From UBA5314 sp035560815 (GTDB taxonomy: Bacteria; Bacillota; Syntrophomonadia; Syntrophomonadales; Syntrophomonadaceae): a stretch of 48,976 bases of DNA. A program made the translations under genes and the position numbers. Shown piece by piece: positions 40,723 through 48,453 of the stretch. Location: the NCBI GenBank assembly GCA_035560815.1, contig DATMYR010000085.1, positions 1-48,976 on the forward strand, in the 5' to 3' direction. A model generated the notes under the pieces. The model had not been told where the DNA came from. It worked only from the letters and a program-made list of their open reading frames with translations, and made no database searches. The stretch's first letter is position 1. Every line of letters begins with the position of its first letter.

Positions 40723-41820
40723 ATGAGCAAATTGTTTGAAACCACAGAAATAAACGGCATGGCATTGTCAAATCGTTTCGTTAGGTCAGCGACATGGGAA
40801 GGATTGGCGGCTCAAGACGGAGAGGTCACCCCCCAGTTGATCGAGATGATGGTGAACCTCGCTCAAGGCGGGGTGGGTTTAATTATCACCAGTCATGCCT
40901 ATGTTCGACCAGAGGGCCAGGCGGGCCGCTGGCAAATAGCGGTATACCATGACCGCTTTATTCCTGGGCTCTGTCACATGACTGCTGCCGTCCATAAATA
41001 CGAAAGCAAAATCATACTGCAGCTAGCTCATGCAGGAGTATTCACCAGCGAGAAAATTACCGGCCAGCTGCCCCTGGCTGTATCTGAACCTGAAGAGCCA
41101 GGCAATCTACAATATCGAACAATAACAGATCAGGATGTACAGGTTCTGGTGAAAGCCTATGCCGATGGAGCACGGAGAGCCAAAGAAGCCGGATTTGATG
41201 GTGTTCAAATTCACGCAGCGCACGGCTATTTACTCAGCCAATTCCTATCTCCAGCATTGAATCGAAGAACTGATCAATATGGCGGCGACATACATAATCG
41301 ATCCCGGGTTCTTATGCAGGTTTACCAGGCGATCAGAACGGTTGTAGGTGACGACTATCCTATCTTCATCAAACTTAATTGTCAGGATTTTATAAAGAAT
41401 GGATTAACTTTGGAAGACTCAATTTGGGTTGGACAAATGCTGAGTAAAGAAGGTCTTGATGCCATTGAGATAAGTGGTGGCTTGCTGACAAGTAAGATGT
41501 TGTCTCCCAGCCGGCCGAAGAAGCCGTCTGAGGAAGAAGCGCCTTATTATCTCAACGAAGCCCGTGCATTTAAAAATGCTGTCAACGTGCCAGTCATTCT
41601 TGTAGGTGGTATTCGATCTTTTCATCAATCTGAGGATTTGGTGACTACAGGAGTGGCAGACTACATTTCCATGAGCCGCCCTTTTATCAAGGAACCTGAT
41701 TTAATTAATCGATGGAAATACGGGGACACCGCCAACGCGGAATGCAAGTCTGATAACCGCTGTTTTCGTATGGGAATGAGCGGCAATGGCATCAGCTGCG
41801 ATATGAAAAAGGAGACCTGA
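40723..41820 (+). CDS. Old yellow enzyme-type NADH:flavin oxidoreductase
   Basis: A 365-residue FMN-dependent TIM barrel of the OYE family. N-terminal LSNRFVRSATWEGLA and QLAHAGVFTS, then GFDGVQIHAAHGYLLSQFLSP with the substrate-binding His residues and the RRTDQYGG phosphate site near 200 fit the family; VILVGGIRS is the FMN-phosphate strand. It lacks the C-terminal Fe-S and FAD domains of larger 2,4-dienoyl-CoA reductases, so electrons may come from the flanking 4Fe-4S proteins. RBS is GAGGAGG. Confidence 0.93.
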   Translation: MSKLFETTEINGMALSNRFVRSATWEGLAAQDGEVTPQLIEMMVNLAQGGVGLIITSHAYVRPEGQAGRWQIAVYHDRFIPGLCHMTAAVHKYESKIILQLAHAGVFTSEKITGQLPLAVSEPEEPGNLQYRTITDQDVQVLVKAYADGARRAKEAGFDGVQIHAAHGYLLSQFLSPALNRRTDQYGGDIHNRSRVLMQVYQAIRTVVGDDYPIFIKLNCQDFIKNGLTLEDSIWVGQMLSKEGLDAIEISGGLLTSKMLSPSRPKKPSEEEAPYYLNEARAFKNAVNVPVILVGGIRSFHQSEDLVTTGVADYISMSRPFIKEPDLINRWKYGDTANAECKSDNRCFRMGMSGNGISCDMKKET

Positions 41821-41871
41821 GGGATAGACGCCATCAACAGGATGAACCGTGTAATAAGGAGGGTTGTTGTT

Positions 41872-42957
41872 TTGGATAGTTATAAATGGCTCCAAGAGCG
41901 CCTTAATACTCACGCAGCCGGAGCGCCCGCCCATGAAGCCTTTACTAAAATCCTAAAGATTATGTTCTCCCCAGAAGAGGCTGAGGCTGCCTGCCACCTC
42001 ACTTTTGTTCCACAGTCCCTGAACAAGTTGGCTAAAAAATCGGGAATGGATGAAAAAAGACTTGAGGAGCTCTTGGAAGCACTGGCAGACCGTGGAGCTA
42101 TTACAGGTCTGAAAATGAAAGCGCAAACCGCTTACTGCCTCCTTCCAACCGTTCCCGGTATTTTTGAATTTCCTTTTATGCGTGCGGATAGACACCCACA
42201 AATCGCTGAGTTGTCGCAATTATGGGATCAGTATCATAAAGAAGCCTTCGCGAAAGCTTTTGCCGGTTCGCCTACTCCTCAGATGAGGGTAATCCCGGTT
42301 CAAAAAGCAATTCCTCTTACATCCGAAGTGCTTACCTATGACCAGGTGGCTGAAATGATCAATAAGGCCAAAACATACAGTGTAACCAATTGTGCCTGCC
42401 GGGTTCATATGGGATTCAAATGTGATCATTCCATTGAAGTATGTCTGGCTTTTGACAATATTGCCAAGCTGCTTGTAGATCGTGACCGCGCCAGGTGGAT
42501 CGATAAAGAAGAGGCGTTGAACATATTGTCTAAGGCGGAAGATGAAGGATTGGTCCATTGTATGAATAACTCAGGGGACAAACCGACCTTGATCTGCAAT
42601 TGCTGCAGTTGCTGCTGCACCTTATTACGAGGAATTACTGAATTCAATGCTCCAAGTATAATCGCTACAGCCGGTTATATAATCGAATTTGATGAAGCGG
42701 AATGCATTGGCTGTCAGTTGTGTTTGGAAGACAGGTGCCCTATGAAGATCATCTCTGCCAAGGATGACATTGTAGACCTGGACAGTGAAAGATGCATAGG
42801 CTGTGGATTATGTGTATCGGTATGCCCTACCGGTGCGCTTAGGATGCAGAGAAGGGGAGTAGTGCCTCCGGTTCCATCTACAGGCAAAGAACTTATGACA
42901 ACTATTCTGAATGAAAAAGGCAAGCTTACAGACTTTACCAATCTCAACCGCGAGTAA
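41872..42957 (+). CDS. 4Fe-4S ferredoxin protein with N-terminal winged-helix-like region
   Basis: The 361-residue protein has an N-terminal helical region resembling a winged helix (LAKKSGMDEKRLEELLEALADRGAI), a Cys-rich centre (NCACRVHM and CNCCSCCCTLL) and two C-terminal 4Fe-4S clusters (CIGCQLCLEDRCP and CIGCGLCVSVCP). Similar proteins accompany benzoyl- or enoyl-type redox enzymes in anaerobes; function is unproven. TTG at 41872 is chosen over ATG at 41842 because AAGGAGG sits between them at good distance. A strong terminator follows. Confidence 0.83.
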   Translation: MDSYKWLQERLNTHAAGAPAHEAFTKILKIMFSPEEAEAACHLTFVPQSLNKLAKKSGMDEKRLEELLEALADRGAITGLKMKAQTAYCLLPTVPGIFEFPFMRADRHPQIAELSQLWDQYHKEAFAKAFAGSPTPQMRVIPVQKAIPLTSEVLTYDQVAEMINKAKTYSVTNCACRVHMGFKCDHSIEVCLAFDNIAKLLVDRDRARWIDKEEALNILSKAEDEGLVHCMNNSGDKPTLICNCCSCCCTLLRGITEFNAPSIIATAGYIIEFDEAECIGCQLCLEDRCPMKIISAKDDIVDLDSERCIGCGLCVSVCPTGALRMQRRGVVPPVPSTGKELMTTILNEKGKLTDFTNLNRE

Positions 42958-43021
42958 ATTATCAACACCAGAATAACATTGCCAAAAGCGAGTTCAAAAT
43001 CAGCATATATAATATTACGAA

Positions 43022-43057
43022 AATGGCTTTCAGCGAGATGAAGGTCATTTTTCTTTT
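43022..43057 (+). terminator. Terminator of the MarR-led redox operon
   Basis: AATGGCTTTCA pairs with TGAAGGTCATT (two G-U pairs, 6-nt loop) followed by TTTCTTTT. Confidence 0.85.
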
Positions 43058-43118
43058 GAATCACATCTACGTCATGTTAGAGGCTGTATTTTTCGCCACT
43101 TCTCCAACTTCCTATAAT

Positions 43119-43536
43119 GAGCATTATGTAAACTAGAAGAATTTTTCAGGAGAGGGGCCGATATTGCGGGCTTTTGCCCTTAGCTCCTCCTTGGCCTGTG
43201 GATTAAAAATAATTATGCGAGGACTAATTCTTCTGATTATATAATGATTAGGCTTTGAGTCCTGGCTAATTATTAGACGTGCTCTGGTCAAATTCTCAAC
43301 CAGATTTTCAGATGTGCTCTCGAATGGTCTGGACGGTTTGGCCAGGATTTTATTAGATGCGCCGCCCATCATCTACTACCATTTACTATCTTAATCCTAT
43401 TCATTTATTGGTATACCGTGTGATTTTGGTTGCAAATACCACAATATGGTAATGGAGGCTTATAAGATAGCCGCTAGATAGGGATTAATAGACTAAAAAT
43501 CAATGTAGGGCCTCCTAGGCCCCTCTGAGACGATTA
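43119..43536. repeat. Structured direct repeat, copy 1
   Basis: A 207-bp block (43119-43325) and a 46-bp block (43491-43536) are repeated at 47303-47510 and 47642-47687 in the same order. The first block begins with GAGCATTATGTAAACTAG and ends with GTGCTCTCGAAT; GAGCA and TGCTC at its ends can pair. Internal hairpins include CGGGC-TTTT-GCCC, AGGACT/AGTCCT and TCTGGT/ACCAGA. The region between the two blocks is poorly conserved. Confidence 0.85.
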
Positions 43537-43691
43537 TGCACTTTTTATAATGTTTTATTTCCATTGCATGATTTAATAGGCTTAAATGCTATTATAATAG
43601 TTTAAAACAATTAGCCATAAATGTTGTTTAATATCTTGGGTATCAAAGAGGCTAGATAACTAAACATGTATTGGTAAAGAAATTCCAATAC

Positions 43692-44123
43692 TTATTCACA
43701 TGGAAATGTCGCCCCATATTTACCTAAAATATCAACAAGCCTCCTTCTGTTTTCATTTCCAATATAATAGTATTTGTTAGTAAGATTAAATCGCATCGTA
43801 TCACACCCGTCACAAGCTGGAAATAAAGAAATCTTCTTACCATGACCTTCAAAGATTATCTCAGCTGTCCCGAAACCACAGGAAGGTTCCCCATAAGCTA
43901 TTTCTGAAACGATAACATTTCTAAACACTTTTCCGTTACATATTTGTTTCAGCTCATTAACATCGTTCTGATCGGTAATCTGCATATTAATGTTCTTGGT
44001 GCCATGATCGTATTTGAGTGTTATATTTTCAGCGAAACTAACATCCACTGGTTCATATAATAAAGAATATAATGTTACAAGGATAACTACACAAATAGCT
44101 GCACAAATTAAAAACTTTTTCAT
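43692..44123 (-). CDS. Membrane-anchored hypothetical protein
   Basis: A 143-residue protein with one N-terminal membrane or signal-anchor segment (about residues 4-24) and an extracytoplasmic domain containing four cysteines (CGFGTAEI, CDGC, and near the C-terminus). I do not recognise the family. GGATGGC precedes the ATG. It is a stand-alone minus-strand gene, with the dyad at 44188-44216 about 65 bp upstream and structured repeat copy 1 downstream, which makes it look like a cassette gene. Confidence 0.6.
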   Translation of the reverse strand: MKKFLICAAICVVILVTLYSLLYEPVDVSFAENITLKYDHGTKNINMQITDQNDVNELKQICNGKVFRNVIVSEIAYGEPSCGFGTAEIIFEGHGKKISLFPACDGCDTMRFNLTNKYYYIGNENRRRLVDILGKYGATFPCE

Positions 44124-44187
44124 GCCATCCCTCTAACTCTATATTTTGGGCCATCTATCGTATTAATCATTACGAACTATTCCTTTT

Positions 44188-44216
44188 GGTTTATAAATAA
44201 TTACATTATGTAAACC
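44188..44216. promoter_or_regulatory. Island dyad site A
   Basis: GGTTTA-N8-TACATTATGTAAACC, 29 bp, with inverted GGTTTA/TAAACC ends. The same 29-bp pattern occurs at 48403-48431, and its right half at 43120-43134 and 47304-47318. It sits between two minus-strand genes. Confidence 0.7.
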
Positions 44217-44252
44217 AGAGAGCTCTACCCCAGGCCCTACTACGGTTCCATG

Positions 44253-45098
44253 CTATGTATTTCTTTCCTCAAAAGTCTCCCATAAAAAAAGAACCGCAGT
44301 TATTGCTGAGCCTACAACCAGTCGAGCATGACGTGGTGCTAATCCTTTAAAGTTTGCACTTTTACCGTGCCCACTACCATATGGATTTCTTAATTCAGCC
44401 ATCCCCTGGGAAATATTAGCCAAATTACCTAATATTCTTGTTATGCTTTCTCTAGCCTTTGCCTCATTTGGTATATGCTTTGGTGTTAATCTTAATCTAT
44501 CGCATGTCAAATTTACGAGTCTGATTATATCCCAGTCAACATCATAATGTTCGCTAAGTTCGTCCAGTATAGTTTTGCAGCAAGCTTCTAACAGTTCTTT
44601 GGCAGTTCCAATTGCCAAATGTGGATTGTTATTAATTGCCTGAATCATTGTTTCGATTTGGTTATTAATGTAATCTGAGCTGAATTTCTTAGTTAAGTCG
44701 CCGGCCGAAGTATCAATATAGGTTGAAGAGGTATCTGAAATACTTCTTATCCAGGATTGAGCTTTCTCCCGCCAATCTATATCTTTAAGTAACTCTGGTG
44801 ATATTACAACCTTAACATAGTAATTATTGTCATCCCTTATTACCAGGCCTAACTTGTCAAGAACCTTACCTTCAATAGTTTCTTTATCCATAATGATTTG
44901 GGTATATAGGCTTATTGGAACTTGCAGATATAAAGTGTACATATTGGTTCCACCGTTCCAATTATCATATCCAGTCTGTACCGTTTCAGCCATTGCCTTT
45001 GCAAGTAAGTCGACCTCGTTAATGGCCCCTTCAAGGGTAAATAATTGAGTAATCGTTGCTAAGTAGCTTTCAGTGCTCTCTATAAAAGGATCGATCAT
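44253..45098 (-). CDS. Abortive-infection protein with Abi_C (HEPN-like) domain
   Basis: The 281-residue protein has an N-terminal domain found in abortive-infection family proteins (TGYDNWNGGTNMYTLYLQVP) and a C-terminal Abi_C region (about 155-275) with ELRNPYGSGHG and APRHARLVVGSA. The RN-GxGHG pattern is typical of these predicted HEPN-type RNases. It is presumably a phage-defence factor, soluble. GGTGG precedes the ATG. It is alone on the minus strand, divergent from the recombinase pair and 306 bp away from it. Confidence 0.82.
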   Translation of the reverse strand: MIDPFIESTESYLATITQLFTLEGAINEVDLLAKAMAETVQTGYDNWNGGTNMYTLYLQVPISLYTQIIMDKETIEGKVLDKLGLVIRDDNNYYVKVVISPELLKDIDWREKAQSWIRSISDTSSTYIDTSAGDLTKKFSSDYINNQIETMIQAINNNPHLAIGTAKELLEACCKTILDELSEHYDVDWDIIRLVNLTCDRLRLTPKHIPNEAKARESITRILGNLANISQGMAELRNPYGSGHGKSANFKGLAPRHARLVVGSAITAVLFLWETFEERNT

Positions 45099-45189
45099 TG
45101 TACCACCTTCTTTTTATACTAATCATCATTTTACCATAATTTACATGGTGTCTTAACTTACATGTATAATCCCCTCCCCTTCTGTTAAT

Positions 45190-45223
45190 AATTGGTATAC
45201 CTGCATATTCAGGTAAACCTATT
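45190..45223. promoter_or_regulatory. Recombinase core-site candidate (dyad next to the recombinase genes)
   Basis: GGTATACCTG (45194-45203) and CAGGTAAACC (45210-45219) form an inverted repeat with one mismatch and a 6-bp spacer CATATT; flanking AAT/ATT extends the arms to 14 bp. A 10-11-bp arm pair around a 6-bp spacer is the usual form of tyrosine-recombinase core sites such as dif. The outer GGTWTAC is shared with the dyads at 44188 and 48403. Confidence 0.65.
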
Positions 45224-45245
45224 TACAACTAAAGGGGTGTTAAGC

Positions 45246-45332
45246 TTGAGAAAGCGACGAAACCAACGACAATTATATAGCGTTAAACCCCCAGGGGGCG
45301 TCTTTCAAAAACTGATAAAGACGCCCCCTTAG
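45246..45332 (+). CDS. Possible 28-residue basic leader peptide before the recombinases
   Basis: TTG at 45246, after AAAGGGGTG, opens a 28-codon frame for a basic peptide (starting RKRRNQRQLYSV). The coding region includes both arms of the hairpin at 45293-45329, so translation could disrupt that hairpin, as in attenuators. It may equally be chance. Confidence 0.25.
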   Translation: MRKRRNQRQLYSVKPPGGVFQKLIKTPP

Positions 45333-45338
45333 TTTGTC
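45293..45338 (+). terminator. Terminator or attenuator upstream of the recombinase genes
   Basis: A perfect 13-bp stem (AGGGGGCGTCTTT with AAAGACGCCCCCT) with an 11-nt loop lies 67 bp before the first recombinase. The following T content (TAGTTTGTC) is modest. Confidence 0.65.
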
Positions 45339-45404
45339 TTGTCGCAATTGACTTGTTTAAAAACTCAATGTGATAGATGTGCATAAGTTTGGAGGTATGT
45401 AGCG

Positions 45405-46259
45405 ATGACAAGGATACCACTGGATAATGAATCAATAGTTAGGGACTATCTTCAAAGAAAGAAGAGAAAAAAGGCTCAGTTAACCATTTACTCATATAGC
45501 AAAACCCTGGGTAAATTCTTTAAGGATTGCCCTAAGAGAATAGCTGACTTGACTCAGGATGACGTCTTTGAATGGTTAGAGAACTATTATGGCGGAGCAA
45601 AACCAGCTACTATTCGAAATCGGATATCAATTCTGTCAGCGTTTTTTACTTACTGCACGGAAGAAAAGTTAATTGATTACCCCCTTATTAATCCTTGGTG
45701 GAACCCTAGGTTGCCGAAGACATTGCCCAAAGCTCTCGATAAGGATGATATGTCCAGAGTGATGGTGCAGGCAGAGGAAATGTCATTGAGGGATCGAACA
45801 ATAATCGAGTTCTTAAGGTCATCCGGCGCTAGACGTGCAGAAGCTTCTGGCCTAAGAGTAAAGCATTTCAATCTTGACGAACTCAGTGCCAAAGTTTTAG
45901 GCAAAGGTAATAAATGGGGTGAACTTCACTTTTCGTGTGAATGCTGTGAACTGTTAAGGCAACTGATTCCTAAGGATGCCAAGCCAGAAGGCGGGGTTTT
46001 TCTAAACAGATTTGGTAAGCCCTTAAGTGCTCGCGCTATATACAACATAACAGCTAAAGCTGGAATGGATGCTAAGATCCCCGGTAAACTCGGACCGCAT
46101 AAACTCAGGCACACCTTTGCAACGATATTGTTATCAAATGGGGCTGACTATAACTTTATCGCTGATGAATTGCGCCATGCAAACCTAAGAAATGTCCACC
46201 GCTACGCGTCATTAATGGATGATGCTAAGATTCTAATGTATAGGAGGTTTATGGGATGA
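45405..46259 (+). CDS. Tyrosine recombinase 1 (XerC/D-like)
   Basis: The 284-residue integrase-family enzyme has an N-terminal SAM-like core-binding domain (about 1-95) and a catalytic domain with Arg in SSGARRAEAS, Lys in LGKGNKWGE, His-x-x-Arg in LGPHKLRHTFA, His in LRHANL and the nucleophile Tyr in VHRYASL. All catalytic residues are present. Its stop overlaps the start of recombinase 2 (ATGA), so both are made together. GGAGGT precedes the ATG. Length is that of Xer-type proteins rather than phage integrases. Confidence 0.93.
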   Translation: MTRIPLDNESIVRDYLQRKKRKKAQLTIYSYSKTLGKFFKDCPKRIADLTQDDVFEWLENYYGGAKPATIRNRISILSAFFTYCTEEKLIDYPLINPWWNPRLPKTLPKALDKDDMSRVMVQAEEMSLRDRTIIEFLRSSGARRAEASGLRVKHFNLDELSAKVLGKGNKWGELHFSCECCELLRQLIPKDAKPEGGVFLNRFGKPLSARAIYNITAKAGMDAKIPGKLGPHKLRHTFATILLSNGADYNFIADELRHANLRNVHRYASLMDDAKILMYRRFMG

Positions 46260-47107
46260 TACAGGACGGAATGTATGATGGAGATACCTTTTTTAGGGAT
46301 GCGAAACTCCACTACTCACCAGAAACCTATAGTGCATATACAACGGCAATTAAACAGTTTAAAGCTTTTTCCCAAAAGGAAATCAGCCAAGTTGACCGTA
46401 ATGATGTAGACAAGTGGATAGAGTCGTTACTGGAAAATAACAATAGCCCTAGAACTGTTCATGCCAAATTGTCTGCTTTAAGAACGTATTTCAATTATGA
46501 GAAGGGAAAAAGAGAAGTGAACTATAACCCAACCTACGGGATTGAACTTCCTGATATCGATGATGGAGATCCTAGGCCTCTGGTAGCTCAAGAGAAGTTC
46601 TTTCTAAGAGAAGCGGCTAAGGATCATTTAAGGGATCGGGCGATGATAGAGACTTTTCTTACTTCAGGAGTTAGAGTTAGTGAGTTAATTAACATTCACC
46701 GGGAGGATTTTCGTCTAATATCAAAACAAATCTATGTAAGGCAAGGAAAAGGGTCCGTTGAAAGAATTACCTTAACTACTCCTGAATGTGCAGCAAGAGT
46801 AAAAAAGTATCTAAATACCCGGAAAGATCATGACCCTCACCTATTTATCAGCGAGCGAAGAAAAACCAAGATAACTAGGCAGGGGGTATATAAAATAATC
46901 AAGGGTTACGTTATTTCTGCTGGGTTGGATATAAAGATCAGCCCCCATTCATTGCGGCACACCTTTGCTGTGGACTTGGCCATAGCTGGTGCACCATTTG
47001 AATTAATTATGGAGTTACTTGGGCATGCTGATTATCAAAATACCAAAATATATGCCAAGTTAACAAACAAGGCAAGGAGGAACATGCATGCTCAGTACTT
47101 TAGATAG
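46256..47107 (+). CDS. Tyrosine recombinase 2 (XerC/D-like)
   Basis: The 283-residue partner has catalytic Arg in TSGVRVSEL, Lys in RQGKGSVER, His-x-x-Arg in SPHSLRHTFAV, His in LLGHADY and Tyr in TKIYAKL. It overlaps recombinase 1 by four bases. The two are clearly related but far from identical, which suggests a heteromeric pair acting on asymmetric arms, as XerC and XerD do at dif. A hairpin downstream at 47145 may end the transcript. Confidence 0.93.
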   Translation: MIQDGMYDGDTFFRDAKLHYSPETYSAYTTAIKQFKAFSQKEISQVDRNDVDKWIESLLENNNSPRTVHAKLSALRTYFNYEKGKREVNYNPTYGIELPDIDDGDPRPLVAQEKFFLREAAKDHLRDRAMIETFLTSGVRVSELINIHREDFRLISKQIYVRQGKGSVERITLTTPECAARVKKYLNTRKDHDPHLFISERRKTKITRQGVYKIIKGYVISAGLDIKISPHSLRHTFAVDLAIAGAPFELIMELLGHADYQNTKIYAKLTNKARRNMHAQYFR

Positions 47108-47144
47108 AAATTAGGATATCAGACTCCTAACAAAAATAGTGAAA

Positions 47145-47181
47145 TTCCCTGCCATCTGCTTAAAACCAGCGTGGCAGGGAA
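47145..47181 (+). terminator. Hairpin after the recombinase pair
   Basis: TTCCCTGCCA pairs perfectly with TGGCAGGGAA around a 17-nt loop, 38 bp after recombinase 2. There is no T-tract on the plus strand (A-tract instead), so on that strand it is only a weak terminator. Confidence 0.5.
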
Positions 47182-47214
47182 AAAAACAATATGCCCATTA
47201 TGGGTATTATGACA

Positions 47215-47273
47215 ACAAAAAGCAAAAACCATAAGAGGCCTCTAACTAAGGTATTATCGGCGTTAGAGGCCTC
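47215..47273 (-). terminator. Minus-strand terminator beyond repeat copy 2
   Basis: On the minus strand GAGGCCTCTAAC and GTTAGAGGCCTC form a perfect 12-bp stem with a 15-nt loop, followed by TTATGGTTTTTGCTTTTTG. It would end a minus-strand transcript coming through repeat copy 2. Confidence 0.7.
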
Positions 47274-47302
47274 CCCTGTTCTGGACTCTATGCTGTCATT
47301 CT

Positions 47303-47687
47303 GAGCATTATGTAAACTAGAAGAAAATGCGGAGAGAGGGGCCTAGATTTCGGGCTTTTGCCCTTTGCTTCTCCCTGCTTGCTAAGGATGATAATAATTA
47401 TGTGCGGACTAATTCTTCTGATTATATAGTGATTAGGCTTTGAGTCCTGACTATTTATTAGACGTGCTCTGGCCAAATTCTCAGCCAGATCTTTGAATGT
47501 GCTCTCGAATATATTTTGATGATTCGGACTGGATCTACCATCTGAATCTATTCATTTTTGAGTTGTGCTGTATGATGACTGCTACCAGTACCAAAAAATG
47601 GCATAGGATGCTAAAAGATGTGCGCTATATGGGGAGTTTTAGACCAAAAATCAATGTAGGGCCTTCTAGGGCCCTCTGAGACGATTT
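47303..47687. repeat. Structured direct repeat, copy 2
   Basis: Counterpart of 43119-43536. The hairpin TCTGGC (47468-47473)/GCCAGA (47484-47489) replaces TCTGGT/ACCAGA of copy 1, a paired change that keeps the stem. GGACT/AGTCC (47406-47410 and 47443-47447) is also retained. Copy 2 differs by small indels. Confidence 0.85.
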
Positions 47688-47840
47688 TAACCTTTTTATG
47701 AAGATTAGTATTACCATATATCTTTTAAGATGCTTAATAGCAAAAATATTAGCAGGTGGATCTACTCATTAAAGAATTAAGCTGAGATGAAGTTATCGCT
47801 AATGAGATTTGGGCTTTTATAATTGTTTGTACTCAAGGTA

Positions 47841-48335
47841 CTAATTATCCTGCCAAGCTTTTATGGCCTCAAAGACAATATCCGGCATATCATCGGTAAA
47901 AATTACATCATCTATGCGTTCACAAAGAAATTCCAAGAATTCATCGGTGTCTATTGGTTTTGGATTGGGATAGTATTTTCCAAAGATAGATTTGGAAACG
48001 GCTTCAGATTGCAGGACCCTAGAGAATAACTCAATAGTTTTTTTCTCATAGGAAGATACCAGATCGCAGAAACATAAGAAGACGGCATCGGCGCAGGTAC
48101 AGGCATAATAGCGATTACTTTCATTCTCACTGTTAAACTCCTCCGGATCCGGCCCGTCGTCGATTTCATCTATAGTTTCCTTTTCTTTGGGATGTTTTAC
48201 CTTTAGGTATTCGCAGATGTTATCGTGCAATTGGGCGGATTCTGCATGCATTTCATAGAGCATTAAATATTCCTGAGAGATATTCATAGCCTTGGAAAAC
48301 AATTGTCTTTCCTCTGGTAATATTAACTTTGCCAT
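47841..48335 (-). CDS. Acidic hypothetical protein, 164 residues
   Basis: A soluble, acidic protein with a Cys-containing middle (YYACTCADAVFLCFCDLV). I do not recognise the family. TAGGAGG precedes the ATG at 48335 at good spacing. The dyad at 48403-48431 lies about 68 bp upstream, and structured repeat copy 2 lies downstream, the same arrangement as the gene at 43692-44123. Confidence 0.65.
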   Translation of the reverse strand: MAKLILPEERQLFSKAMNISQEYLMLYEMHAESAQLHDNICEYLKVKHPKEKETIDEIDDGPDPEEFNSENESNRYYACTCADAVFLCFCDLVSSYEKKTIELFSRVLQSEAVSKSIFGKYYPNPKPIDTDEFLEFLCERIDDVIFTDDMPDIVFEAIKAWQDN

Positions 48336-48402
48336 AGAAACCTCCTAATCCCGTTTGGTTAAATTATCTGATTAAAGATTTATACATAATCACATTTTAG
48401 CA

Positions 48403-48431
48403 GGTTTAAAATTAAATACATTATGTAAACC
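48403..48431. promoter_or_regulatory. Island dyad site B
   Basis: GGTTTA-N8-TACATTATGTAAACC, 29 bp, identical in its conserved positions and length to site A at 44188-44216. It lies between the DUF4238 gene and the acidic-protein gene. Confidence 0.7.
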
Positions 48432-48453
48432 ATATGAATAGATATGTTTTAAT

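Larger units (their letters stand above)
42958..43691. other. Gene-free zone holding terminator and structured repeat copy 1
   Basis: About 730 bp with no convincing gene. It holds the redox-operon terminator (43022-43057), the first long structured repeat (43119-43325) and a second conserved block (43491-43536). A short minus-strand reading frame at 43133-43372 is judged not to be a gene (see rejected list). Confidence 0.7.
47108..47840. other. Gene-free zone holding hairpins and structured repeat copy 2
   Basis: About 730 bp without a convincing gene; contains two hairpins (47145-47181 and 47235-47273) and repeat copy 2 (47303-47687). It mirrors the layout of 42958-43691. Confidence 0.7.

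Noticed and set aside
43133..43372. 79-codon minus-strand frame in structured repeat copy 1, with a similar frame at 47288-47476
   Set aside because: The frame is broken by an indel in copy 2, has no good ribosome-binding site, and the differences preserve a hairpin while changing amino acids. I treat it as a by-product of the repeat, though a remnant gene end cannot be ruled out.
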